In this document: piece after piece, positions 10,606-22,690 of the stretch | Layout of the letters: each line of letters opens with the position of its first letter | How positions within the stretch are numbered: the stretch's first letter is position 1 | Assembly: GCF_001625215.2 (NCBI RefSeq) | Contig: NC_030385.2 | Coordinates: 33,815,598-33,879,597 of the forward strand | From: Daucus carota subsp. sativus | Lineage: Eukaryota > Streptophyta > Magnoliopsida > Apiales > Apiaceae | Length of the DNA: 64,000 nt | Reading direction: 5' to 3' | The notes under the pieces: generated by a model | The model's input: only the letters and a program-made list of their open reading frames with translations | Told to the model about the DNA's origin: nothing | The model's database searches: none | Translations under genes and position numbers: made by a program

Positions 10606-13600
10606 TCAGAACTTTTTGATGAAATCGTAGATGTGGGCGCTGATTTCCTCTGGCCTTTCTTCTTGAAGAAAGTGAGCAACACCTTCCATAACCACTAATT
10701 CCTGTAGAAACGGCACATCTCTTTTGAGACCGCCTTTATGTATATAGTCCTTGACTCCTGGTGTGTTGTAGGTAATGTCCAGGTCCCCAACAATGAACTT
10801 CACAGGCACCTTCACTTGCACACCGGTCCATGGTGCTGTGAGCTCCCAGTTTCTGTGACAGACGAGAAATATGTTGGAACACCTATCTTTGAGAAACACG
10901 AAAACTAACAAATTCCAATATGTATTGAAGATTGTTCATAATAAAGCAGGTTTTGATGCCAGACTGTGCACAAAAGTCCCACTATGTATAAATCAACACA
11001 TTTGTTGCCTCATGCATGATGCAACCCATCAAGTCAGAGTATGTAGATTTTGAGTATCATGGGAATGCACGAAGAACATAAATCAGATATACAAGAGACA
11101 TAAATTTATCATATTATCATTACGTCTCCTATACAAAAAATGGCAAAGCAAAACTTACAGATCCATAGCTCGGTAGTAGTTCAGTCCACCTGTAAAGCCT
11201 GTTTGCTTGAATTTGCTTGCATAAAAGTTCACATCTTCCTCAGATAACCAAGAAGGAAGTATAAATACTTCATCTGGTCTGACTAAACCATCTTTATGTA
11301 GTCGAAGTAGAGCTGGATCGCGAAGCGTAAGCATTTTTTTTATAATGACTGCAGGATCAACACGAGCGAAGTCTTCTTCTGCCACTCCTGGTTCCTGCAT
11401 ATAAAATCAGTGAATTGAAATCTATACAAATAGTGATCAAGAACTCCTTGATATAACAAAATTAACATTAAAACCAACAAACAGTAATGAAGCCTACAAT
11501 AAAGCCCATCTTATAAAAGAAACAGCCAAATTCTACAGTGTCAAAAAAAAAAGAAGATAACGACATGATTCCGTATTAGCTTTATATGATTATGCAAGAC
11601 ATACATATAAAGTAGATGGCTTTGGAGGTAAGACCTTAGGTAAACAGAATAGCAGTACCATGATCAATGATCAGAATGCGACAATCATTGATACAACAAT
11701 ATTACAAAGAGTGCTCCTAATAATATGAAGATAATATACCTACATTCTTGGCACTTGGCACTGTGGGAAGTAGATTAACTGTCTATATGCCAATTTTCCT
11801 CTGGAAGTTGGCAAATCAAAAAAGAGAATTTTTCTCCAACATCTCTCGCTTGAAGATCACGAGCATAAGTTTTTTCAAGGTAGGTGAGAATTGTGTATCA
11901 CCTAATTATTACCACGTGGCAGTGATGTGATTGTGAGGTACAGGCAAGGTGGCTTCTGCCATTACCACTGCAACTGATTTTTCAACCATGGGTAGGGTGG
12001 AAAGATTACTGGGGTCAGAGTTTGCCCCAGATTTTGGTTGGTGTTCCAGTTGTTAGTATTCCCCATCTATTGTAGCACGGCTGTTGTTTGGAGAGGTTGG
12101 ACAAGATCCTCGGTGAATCTCAGAGGAGGTGGAGGGTTTTTATTAATTTCATCAAGATCCTCTAACAGAAACATTAATCTCACAGTGTTAAGAGGACGGT
12201 AACAAAACAAGCTGTTCATCATAGTTGAAACTACATACTCCCTGAGGAGGCCAACAGCCAACTGTAAAACTGTTCGAGAAAAATGTCTCAAAGTTGATTC
12301 AGAAAAACAGATAGTTCTTTACAGAAAGTATATGGAGAAGAAAATTCTCAGCACAGGTCAGGGAGAACAGACTTCCTAGGTAAAGTCCCTGGTAGACTTG
12401 TCCTAGAAGAAGTCTCTTAAGAGGTCAAAGCATCAAGAGCCTAGAATAACGCTGTTAACATTTGTTTTAGCCAAGTAGAGTTGGGCTGTTATTTTTAAAT
12501 GATAGTAGTGAAGAATATATATTGTGAGATCGTTACTAAATTCATCCGAGGATAATCCCATCCACACCAAAGATGGTCATCAATGTTAATAGGAAGAGGA
12601 GCTATGTAACATGTATCATATTGGTGCTTCACCACAGGAAGATACTATAATTGGAAAAATCCAGGACCTGTCATATCTTCCACATGTATATGGGTTATGT
12701 TTGTTTGAGGGAATCAAGTATGAGATATGATTATAACTATTCTGTTTTTGTTTTATAAAATTGGAAAGGAACAACTATACAAGGTTTAACAGGGATAAAT
12801 CCTTTATAATCCTCTGGAGAAACATAGCCATGAGTAGTATATAGTGACCATACAAAAAAACTGTTAGGATTGAGGGAATCTTATACTATTGTTTATATTA
12901 AATTAATATATATACATATATAATGACTAATTTAAAACCAACAAAAATTTCAAAAAGGTATTACTTACATTTTTATCACATAACGAATTCGAGTTTAACA
13001 CTGGTAACTTGTAAAATGCTTGAACAATAATACACATAGGACGTTTAATGCTCAATTAGATAGAAATAAATAAGCCAATTAAATATGAAGATATTAACAA
13101 AAATTAAAAGAGTACAAAGAATGCATGAAAAAAATATCACCTGAACTCTGCACATCTATTTATCACAAAATACAGCACGCATAAGCAAAGAGACTTTTTC
13201 TTAGGATTCCTAGGCAAGAACAAATAACTCAAACAAATATAAACCCTTGTTTCAATCGGGTCGGATCCTACAAAACAGAGCAACAAGGTCACCAACATGT
13301 GGTGGACAGTATAGCTGGCAGCAGAAGGTGGTGCGTCTCTGTCACCATAGCTACAGGGCCAGGTGCACTGGCATGATAAACGGAGGAAGAAATAGAGTGC
13401 AATTGGTGACGCCATAAGTTCCAGAGGTGAGAGAAGCTGAGCAAGGGAATGGCTTGGCCACTTGGCCTCATCCGAATTTAGCTATGTGTATGTTTATCCC
13501 GTTTACTTGTGTGTGTTTTTTGATTTGGGAAATGTGAAGCTTCAGTAATACAAACACAACATAAAATAGTATCTTCTTCAAAATAATAAAGAATCAGTGT

Positions 13601-15128
13601 AAAAGTATATATTCTAAAGATATGTTATACCTGTAGCAGATGCTTTAAGATCTTATCTTTTTTGAAAAAGATCTGGATATAAATTTTTCTAAATGTGTTA
13701 CATGCATAGAATATATACTTTAGATGCATTATATGTGTTGTTGAAAAATGACTTTTTAAAAAAATAACTGTAGTTATAAAATTTGTTTACAGTATTAATA
13801 TTACATCTTATCGGACATTTTGAGCATGAGAGAGAGATATTGCACCTTATCAACTTCCAAAACGCGGGGTGTATGATTGTAGATGCTGGTCACATTAGAA
13901 GATGAGGGAGGGCTTGAAAGCATTGATAGAATTCATAATTTTATGACTGAAATTCATAATTTGTAGTATTTAGTTCCCCCAAAACTCATAAATTTGTGCA
14001 TCTGACCCCCCACAAGGCAACAACTCAATATATTTATATGGTCCTCCTAGACTATTATTATTAAAATTATAAATATTATTCACTTTTCTAATTTGAATAT
14101 TTAAAATATTCATTATTTTGCTCTCCTGGACTTGACTATGTTTCATAAACTTCGTCCTTAAACTTTTTTTAGTAAAATTCCGCCCCACAGAAAAAATTCT
14201 GGTTCCGTCCCTGGCTGAAAGGTTGGTTGAAAATATGAATGCAGGGACAATAATAAGATTGGAATCTTGCTAAGGGCGGCGGAGTGTATGGTACTGGTCG
14301 TTAAAGGGAAAATCAAAATCGAGAGGAAGCTATCAGGAATTTGGATGGATCAAGGACGGCAGGACTCGAGCTAATTATTCAATTTACATGATGATTGTTC
14401 TTTGTTCAATAAATAGATTGAATCTACTAATAAATATGAAACAAGTACTGTATCTCATTAAACTTCAATATTGCTGACTTATAAATATTGCTCACTTACA
14501 GTGAAACCATCCTAACCACAATAAACATACAAAATAACATCATGACATCAAACCAATTAATCCAATTAGATATCAAGTCTATACACAGCAAGACTATACA
14601 CACACAAAGCCATCATCAAAATCGAAAACTTCCAAAACGAAAACAAAGAAAAATAGAAATCACCTGAAACCTGCACATGTAGTAATCATCACCAAAAGCA
14701 GCCCGCAAAGACTGCAAAGGCCTCCTAGTCGGATTCCTGGGCGAGAACACAACACTCAAACTAACCAAAGCCTTAATCCTATCAGGCCGAATCCTACAAA
14801 ACCACCAAGCTATAAAAGACCCCCAATCATGACCCACTAAAAACACCTTGTCAATCTTCAAATGATCCAACAGAGCCACCAAATCACCGACCACGTGATG
14901 CACGGTGTAGCTGGAGGGCGAAGGCGGCGCGTCGGAGTCACCGTAGCCACGGAGGTCAGGGGCGATGGCACGGTAGCCGAGGGAAGACAAGGAGAGCAAC
15001 TGGTGGCGCCAGGAGTACCAGAGCTCAGGGAAGCCGTGGAGCAGGAGGATGGGCTGGCCTTGACCTATCTCAGCTATGTGTATGTTTATGTTGTTTGCTT
15101 GGATTGTCTTGTGCTGTATTTTCTCCAT
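10606..15128 (-). CDS. Soluble epoxide hydrolase (alpha/beta hydrolase)
   Basis: Exons (minus order) 15128-14664, 11394-11159 and 10852-10606 give 315 residues, the usual length for plant soluble epoxide hydrolases. These enzymes open epoxides of fatty acids and other lipids to diols, in cutin and defence metabolism. Visible features: oxyanion HGFP at 31-34, nucleophile D101 in GHDWGS, lid tyrosines around 149-150 and 227-228, charge-relay D259 in GDLDITYN, and H294 in EGVAHF. Both introns are GT-AG: phase 0 after CRFQ, and phase 2 rebuilding D-L-N-W-E-L. I start at the Met of MEKIQHK because the longer frame only adds a His/Thr repeat. Intron 1 is about 3.3 kb and contains a dead second copy of exon 1 (13136-13480), so exon 1 and exons 2-3 may come from different ancestral tandem copies. 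Confidence 0.9.
11740..12660. other. Unrecognised segment inside epoxide hydrolase intron 1
   Basis: This part of the intron is less AT-rich than the surroundings and has broken, protein-like minus-strand frames (for example 12291-12067). It may be a decayed transposon or captured gene piece. I recognise no family. Confidence 0.25.
13136..13480 (-). pseudogene. Dead duplicate of epoxide hydrolase exon 1
   Basis: The minus strand resembles exon 1 of the neighbouring gene: WRHQL, then a GD-DAPPS-SSYTVHH stretch, PRNP, and a closing CAG followed by GTGATATTT where the live exon has CAG then GTGATTTCT. It has frameshifts, and the segment coding for the nucleophile HDWG is missing: the sequence jumps from the VALL-equivalent GCTCTG straight to the TTTTGTAGGATCCG part. 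It cannot encode an active enzyme, but its splice donor is still recognisable. Confidence 0.85.
13960..14215. repeat. Degenerate transposon-like repeat
   Basis: Runs from TTAGTTCCCCCAAAACTC to GGTTCCGTCCCTGGCTG with AT-rich filler. The GGTTCCGTCCCTGG end resembles common plant non-autonomous element termini and the segment at 8535. The family is not assigned. Confidence 0.35.
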
Positions 15129-15436
15129 AGTGGAACTCCGAGGATTCACTGTGTGTGTGTGTGTGTGGAGGAATGGAAAGAGCAAGACTTTGACGCAGAA
15201 AGCGAAGTGGCGATGTACTATACTACTAGCGTAAAGAGACGATAATGTTTGTTAAAACTGTTGTGTTCTGTCTCTTATGTGTACGGCGTATATGCATAAT
15301 TGATTACGCGTTGGTTCGTGGGTCACGTTTTTGGAGGTTAATAGTTTTGTCTGCTAGTGATTTTTAGTTATTTTCCCCCCAAGTAACAAGATCTGTGTAA
15401 ACAATGATGTTATAAATGCATCCCACATATTAATTA

Positions 15437-15931
15437 CTCCCTCCTTCCCATTTTAATTGTCCTGTTTTGACTTTCAATGGTCAAATTGACCAATTTTTGA
15501 CCAAGCATGTAGAACAAAATTGTTATTATTTTAAAAAAGTAAAAATTACGTTTTATAATACTCCCTCTGTCCCATTTTAACTGATGTTTGACTTTCTAGC
15601 ACGTATATTGAGATGTAAAAAAATAATATCTACACTCAATAAAATAATTCAATTCTTATATCAAATAAAAATTTAGGTTCTAAACTTTTATTTTATATAA
15701 ATTTTATAAAAGATTATTATGTTTAGTTGTGATTTTTTTAACATCTTAAAATACGTGTAAAAAAGTCAAAAGCAGTTAAAATGGGACGGAGGGAATATAT
15801 TGTATGTACTTTATAATGGTATAAATTTTTTTAGTTTTTAAAATTATACTAAGGGTGTAAACCTCCGTCAAAGTTTGGTCAATTTGACCATTCAAAAGTC
15901 AAACTGGACAATTAAAATGGGAAGGAGGAAG
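15437..15931. mobile_element. Stowaway-like MITE (outer), interrupted
   Basis: Long terminal inverted repeats: the left starts CTCCCTCCTTCCCATTTTAA and the right ends TTAAAATGGGAAGGAGGAAG, flanked by TA dinucleotides. Homology extends inward through GGTCAAATTGACC on the left and GGTCAATTTGACC on the right. A second MITE sits inside it. Confidence 0.8.
15561..15795. mobile_element. Stowaway-like MITE (inner, nested)
   Basis: The inverted termini are CTCCCTCTGTCCCATTTTAA at the left and TTAAAATGGGACGGAGGGAA at the right, with TA on each side. It lies inside the MITE at 15437-15931, so it inserted later. Confidence 0.78.
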
Positions 15932-16180
15932 TATATTTTTGGTCAAGACATTTAATAAAAAACATAATTGAAATATTGTGTTCTATACTTGAAAAGTTCT
16001 TCACCGAACATTCTAAAATTGAAAGTCGAATGAATTTTAGTCTCCAAAAAAGTGATGCATTGCAGCCTGACAACAAAATGTTCAGCATATAAAATCCAGA
16101 CAAACACATTAAAAAACATGGATGAATCCTTTCCGGATTTGGTGATCCAAGTGATGTTTGCCTTGCACCCATAACACGAC

Positions 16181-17703
<1,523 letters not shown>

Positions 17704-17769
17704 GGCTGCTGATTCCTCTTCTGCGTCCCGCCGCTGCTTCCTGCAAATGAATTAAGTGTATTAAGGGCC

Positions 17770-17855
17770 TAGGGTTTTTGTATTGGCTTGGGAAAGAAAT
17801 TGGTTGTGGATCGATTGATGGGCTTAAACGTAGTAGCACAAAGATATGAGGCCCA
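17770..17855 (-). promoter_or_regulatory. Telo-box and site II motif of RPL18 promoter
   Basis: On the minus strand AAACCCTA lies at 17777-17770 and TGGGCC at 17855-17850, about 70 and 150 bases upstream of the ATG. This motif pair is known to drive coordinated expression of plant ribosomal-protein genes in dividing cells. Confidence 0.65.
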
Positions 17856-17907
17856 GTAGTAAATCACGTCTCCTCTTCTGATTACCGTAAAACATCAATA
17901 AATAATA

Positions 17908-18158
17908 CTCCCTCCGTCCCAGTCAATAGTATACATTGAGGGACGGGGGCGCGTCACGGACTTTAATGCTTCAATATAGTATAATTCTGTAAATTATTTT
18001 TAAAATTTTATTTTTTTGTATAAAAGTATAACATTTATATTTTTATACAAAAAAAGAAAATCTTAAAAATAAGTTGTGGAACTATGTTTTATAAGAGCCT
18101 TAAAAAGCGTGTCGAGCAGTGAAAAAGAAACGTATACAATTGACTGGGACAGAGGGAG
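17908..18158. mobile_element. Stowaway-like MITE, 251 bp
   Basis: Begins CTCCCTCCGTCCCAGTCAAT and ends ATTGACTGGGACAGAGGGAG, with TA on each side (17906-17907 and 18159-18160). Non-coding. Confidence 0.85.
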
Positions 18159-18293
18159 TACACTGATACCGGAAATTATTTTTATTTAAAAGGATTGTTT
18201 ATATATTGAATTTTTTTTATTAATAAATACAATTAATTATTTATATAATTATATATATAATAATATTTTATGTATTATCTATAATGGTGAATA

Positions 18294-18566
18294 CTCCCTC
18301 CGAGAAGTATACATATGAATTGGGCACGGAGACTAAAAGAAGTATATAAAGTAAGTATAAAGCAGCGAAAAGAGGAAGAAAAGTGGGTAAATTAGTGGGT
18401 CTCATCAATATATAATTAATAGATTTGAAAAAGTAATTGAAAGTAGTGGGTGAGTGGATTTTTTATATTATAAAAGTTTGCTATTTTAAGAAAGTTTTGA
18501 AATGTATAGAATTGAGTGGGACATCCAAAAGAGGAAAATGTACAGAATTAAACGGGACGGAGGGAG
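18294..18566. mobile_element. Stowaway-like MITE, 273 bp
   Basis: Left end CTCCCTCCG, right end CGGGACGGAGGGAG, flanked by TA. The left arm is more worn than the right. Confidence 0.75.
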
Positions 18567-18589
18567 TATTAATCTTCTTATATTTATTT

Positions 18590-19074
18590 GGGAAATTATG
18601 AATGGTACCATTGTGTAATTGGCTTCTCTAAATGGTACCATTTCGTATTTTTGACTTACAAGTGATATCACTCAGTTTAAGATCCGTTAATGATACTACC
18701 ATTCCGTCCATCAAAACGTTAGTTTATCGTATTTATTTCATATTTTTCTTTAAAAAATACAAAAAAATACAACTGATATCCTTAGATTTGGTTACTCATA
18801 CGCTTAGAACGGACACCGGCAACACGATCAAAAAATTGTTTAATCTTTAAGAACTCAAGAACACAAAAAAAATACGGATATCAGTTGTATTTTATGTGTT
18901 TTTTAAAGAAAAATACGAAATAAATACGATAAACTAACGTTTTTAACGTTTTGATGGACGGAATGGTAGTATCGTTAACGGATCATAAACTGAGTGGTAC
19001 CACCTGTAAGTCAAAAACACGAAATGGTACCATTTAGAGAAGTCAATTACACAATGGTACCGTTCATAATTTCC
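18590..19074. mobile_element. Long foldback MITE with 10-bp target duplication
   Basis: Nearly 190 bases at each end are inverted copies of each other: GGAAATTATGAATGGTACCA starts the left arm and TGGTACCGTTCATAATTTCC ends the right, with matching inner tracts such as GTCCATCAAAACGTT and AACGTTTTGATGGAC. ATATTTATTT occurs directly before (18580-18589) and after (19075-19084), a 10-base duplication that fits a Mutator-type insertion. The loop is about 100 bases. No coding capacity. Confidence 0.82.
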
Positions 19075-19084
19075 ATATTTATTT

Positions 19085-19704
19085 TAGTTGTGTTTATTTA
19101 TTTAAACTTAAGATAATGATATTATATCACTATTAATACATTTATATATGTGATATACTAAATTTTTAAATATGAATATATAATTGACTGTATAAAATTC
19201 TAAAATTTTAATATAGTTAAATATAACAAACAAATATATATTCATATATGATAAATTAACTTATCAACGAGTGAGATATGATCCTTATACAGATATATGA
19301 TCGTTTCTTTTCGATCTCCTCATTCAATTTTTTTTTATTTTGTTCATGGTCTAAATATATTTTGATATCTGTTACCTTTCCGCGCATGTACTGAAATAAA
19401 ATAAAATTTCAATACAAAGTTGATTTTCATGATTATTTTTTTTTCTGGTGCCGGAATTACAAATGATGTATATATTCCAACTTCCCTGCATTAAAATGAA
19501 ATAAATCTCAGCAATTACTTGCACCAGTCGAAATCCGAACCGGAAAGTGAGCTCAAACCAACAGGACAGGAGTTGCACCAGTCAGCTTCCAATATTAAAT
19601 CGGCCGCTGTTGTTTGTTCATCAATAGTCATGTCATATTGTAGGCATCAACAAACAATGCGAGCGCTTTTGCCGTGCAGATAGATGATAAATTAATAGAG
19701 TACA
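19085..19704. other. Intergenic, AT-rich
   Basis: Between the foldback MITE and the MULE. No gene or further repeat recognised. Confidence 0.4.
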
Positions 19705-20458
19705 CTAACAAACGAGTCCGAATCCTCTGTCCTCTCTTTGTGTCTCCCTCTGTGTCCCCTCATTTTTATTGGTCAGTTGTTTACTTGTCACGTGATCTAT
19801 CATCCTTATTTATTCTTTCCTGCATCGTTTCTCATCAGAATTTATTTAACCTTTTCAAATTTATAGAACTATATCTTAATTATTTAAATATCTTATCCAT
19901 ATAATACTTAATTAACTAAAAATATTATAGTAACTTTAATTTTATGCTTTCTATATGAAATAATTAATTAAAATGTTAAAAAGTTCAATATTATTAAATT
20001 TAAAGGCAAAAAAATACTTTACTTACGTATATCTTAATTATTTAAATACCTTTTTCATATAGTACGTAATCAACTAAAAATATTTTTTACATGGTATAAA
20101 TATAATATTATATAGTAAATTTATTTTTATGTTTTCTATATTAAATAAATAATTAAAATTTTGAAAACTTTAATATTATTAAATTTAAAACAAAAAAAAC
20201 ACTTTATTAATGACTTAAATTATATTTAATAATTGAGATTTTTTTATATAGTATTTAATCTACTAAAATTAAATTTTATATAATGAATTTTTTTTAGTAA
20301 AGCAAATATATTGGTGGTATATGAAGGAAATTCATGGGTACATTTTTTGATGAAACAAACTGTAAATCATAGAGTTAATATTTAATGCAACAAAAAATCA
20401 TGACTGGGAATTTATAAATTGAAGGTGTACACCGAGAAGAAACAGATTAAGCATGCAA

Positions 20459-20737
20459 CTAAAAAAAGATTTTATATGAGAGTTCACTCCACAAATAATA
20501 CTTATTGGATTCTAAAATCCACCAAAACCAGCTCCTGCCCAGCCTGACTAGCTTAACTCTTCCATGTCCTTTGTAAAACATATAAGCAGCTTCTTCTGTT
20601 TCAAACTCAAGCCCTACCTTCGGTATCATACTTTCATCGATTTCATTAGTCTTTGTTGGAATAATAGGTATTCCAATGTCTTCCAAAGAATAATCATCAA
20701 AATTCAAGTGGCGTGATGTTTGAGAAACAGTATTCAT
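20459..20737 (-). pseudogene. FAR1/FRS-type N-terminal fragment inside the MULE
   Basis: A 92-residue frame. Residues about 38-58 (IPKVGLEFETEEAAYMFYKG) match the start of the FAR1 DNA-binding domain found in FHY3/FAR1 factors and in their parent MULE transposases. The conserved zinc ligands and the MULE transposase domain that should follow are absent; the frame drifts into unrelated residues and stops. It is best read as what remains after internal deletion of a FAR1-type MULE, or a captured FRS gene piece. Confidence 0.6.
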
Positions 20738-20771
20738 ACTGTAGTATTAGGGTTCTTGATAGTTCCGATTT

Positions 20772-20853
20772 AACTAATTGAATCGAGTTTGTTATGCAAA
20801 GTAAAACCCTCTTGAACTAATTGAATCGAGTTTGTTATGCAAAGTAAAACCCT
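20772..20853. repeat. Direct tandem duplication of a 39-bp unit
   Basis: The stretch starting AACTAATTGAATCGAGTTTG occurs at 20772-20810 and again at 20815-20853, just upstream of the FAR1-type fragment within the MULE. Confidence 0.85.
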
Positions 20854-21208
20854 ATTGATATACCAGAGTTTGAGATATACCCACGATCTGTAAGTAATTT
20901 ATTTGTTTCCTGCAATAATATTTAAAATATATCTTAATTAAAACTAATAAAATTTTGAAGGGGAGAGATCACGTGAAAAGTAAAAAAACTGACCAATAAG
21001 AAAGAGGGGACACAGAAGGAAACAAAAAGAGGAGACAGAGGATCCAGACTCCAAACAAACATGTGTATGCGTCACTATGCCTAGGCGCTAGGTGCATCCT
21101 CACCCTCGAATCGATGATTATAGTAAAACATGTACATTGGCTAATTAGCTTATTGGCATTTGTTATCGATTATTAATCAACAATTTTAGCGTCCTGGTTA
21201 AATTGTAA

Positions 21209-21244
21209 CTAGCATAAAAGCCCGTGCGAGGCACGGGACTCTAG
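21209..21244. mobile_element. Possible Helitron 3' end, partner end not found
   Basis: A perfect hairpin CCCGTGC-GAG-GCACGGG at 21221-21237 is bounded by CTAG on both sides. On the minus strand CTAG followed by T lies 8 bases past the stem, the usual Helitron spacing; on the plus strand the gap is only 3 bases. I could not find a matching TC-type 5' end. Confidence 0.45.
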
Positions 21245-22031
21245 TTTTTATTAGTGTTTTAAATAATATTCGTGTGTCATCATATTATTCCGAGCATAAC
21301 TATTATGTCTTATTTTTTAACAGAATATGTAAATATGAAATGTAACATTTGCAATCTAATAGCATTGATAATAATAATATTTACTATATTCAAAAAAAAA
21401 TTATGGATCAAAAACAACATTTGAACTGATTTTTCTATATTCAAATTCGTTAGGATTTAGAGGCCACTACCATATTATCTACATGTTCAAAATTATATTC
21501 GAAATTAATACTGAAACTTTTAGAATTTAAATATATTATACCTCATTAAAAAGATCTGTAATTTATTGTTGAAAATTATTAAATTATTTCATCCAATATG
21601 AAAACTTGTTCTTGATATGTGAATTACAATATCCTAAATCATGATTAGATGAAGATGTGTGGTCCGCGTTGTTTTATATTTATTTCTCTTTTTTTGAGCG
21701 TACGTTTGTGTAATAGTTAAGTGATATATGATGGACAGACCATCAACACATTATTTTTTAGCATATATTGCACACACCTTGTATAAATAATAATTGAAAC
21801 ATATATTGTATGTAAAAGATCCTACCTTAATTTATTATAAAAGCATCAATTGAACTACTAACCTTATAATTGTAGCCGAAAAATTTCTACACGTTTGATG
21901 TGGCTTATCCTTTTAATTTTCATATCAATTATATACTACTTCAATGTCTTATATTTTTTTTTGTTAATTTAAAATATTAGATGATTATTACTTTGATACC
22001 GCGTGTTATAATATTGTCTTGTTATAAAATA
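21245..22031. other. AT-rich, gene-free
   Basis: Perhaps the body of the Helitron whose 3' end is at 21209. No coding sequence seen. Confidence 0.3.
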
Positions 22032-22690
22032 CTAGCCTTTAACCCCTTGCAAAGCACGGGCGGGTATATGATTCGTAATTTATTAATTATAATTTAATTC
22101 TTAACACTATTTTATTAGTATTTTAGTATTAATGAATTGGATTTTAGTTAAATTATATTAACCAACTCGTTATATCTTCTAACGGAAATTTAGCTTTCAC
22201 AATTTATTATCTATCTATAAATATTTTTCTATATTAATATATGACAGTTTATTATTCAATTTAAATCAAATTTTTCATATTTCATATATCTTCATATGTT
22301 ACGTAATGACTCGTGTTTGTAATGAAATAGAATACGTAAGTGTTAAATTTTGAGTAGAATACGTTATAATTAAAAAGTAGCGTCTTTAATTATTTATATG
22401 TGTTTTAGACAAAAGATATTCAAAATTGTATATTTATAATTAGTTATACGTTTATCTATAAGTAATTTTTAATATTAATATATGTTATTAACAGTAGTTT
22501 GACCTTTTTTTTTAACTAATTATAAATTATATTTAAAAAGATATTAATATCCATAAGGAGTGTTTTTAGTATATGAAACTGTTTAATAGATATCTACTTG
22601 TAGACTTTTAGTTTTAGAGGAGAGTACCAAACCAAAATTTTGTACGACTACAAATTATACCTATGTTGGCTTTTTATAGTATAGTATAGA
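22032..22690 (-). mobile_element. Non-autonomous Helitron, copy A
   Basis: On the minus strand it begins TCTATACTATACTATAAAAA after an A and ends with a hairpin, then TTAAAGG and CTAG before a T. The TC start, hairpin near the 3' end, CTAG end and A/T insertion site are Helitron hallmarks. The stem has one mismatch (GCACGGG against GCAAGGG on the plus strand). No Rep/helicase gene is present. It shares both ends with the element at 24275-24970. Confidence 0.82.

Larger units (their letters stand above)
19714..21051. mobile_element. Mutator-like element (non-autonomous) with 90-bp inverted ends
   Basis: The left end (19714 to about 19800) and right end (about 20966 to 21051) are inverted copies: both read GAGTC-x3-ATCCTCTGTC inward, then a TGTGTCCCCTC block, TTATTGGTCAGTT and CACGTGATC. 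Flanking nonamers CTAACAAAC (19705-19713) and CAAACAAAC (21052-21060) agree at 8 of 9 positions, the length typical of Mutator elements. The only coding trace is a FAR1-type N-terminal fragment (20737-20459), so the element lacks a working transposase. Confidence 0.8.

Noticed and set aside
13137-13471. A second active epoxide hydrolase
   Set aside because: Frameshifts and loss of the HDWG nucleophile region show it to be a relic.
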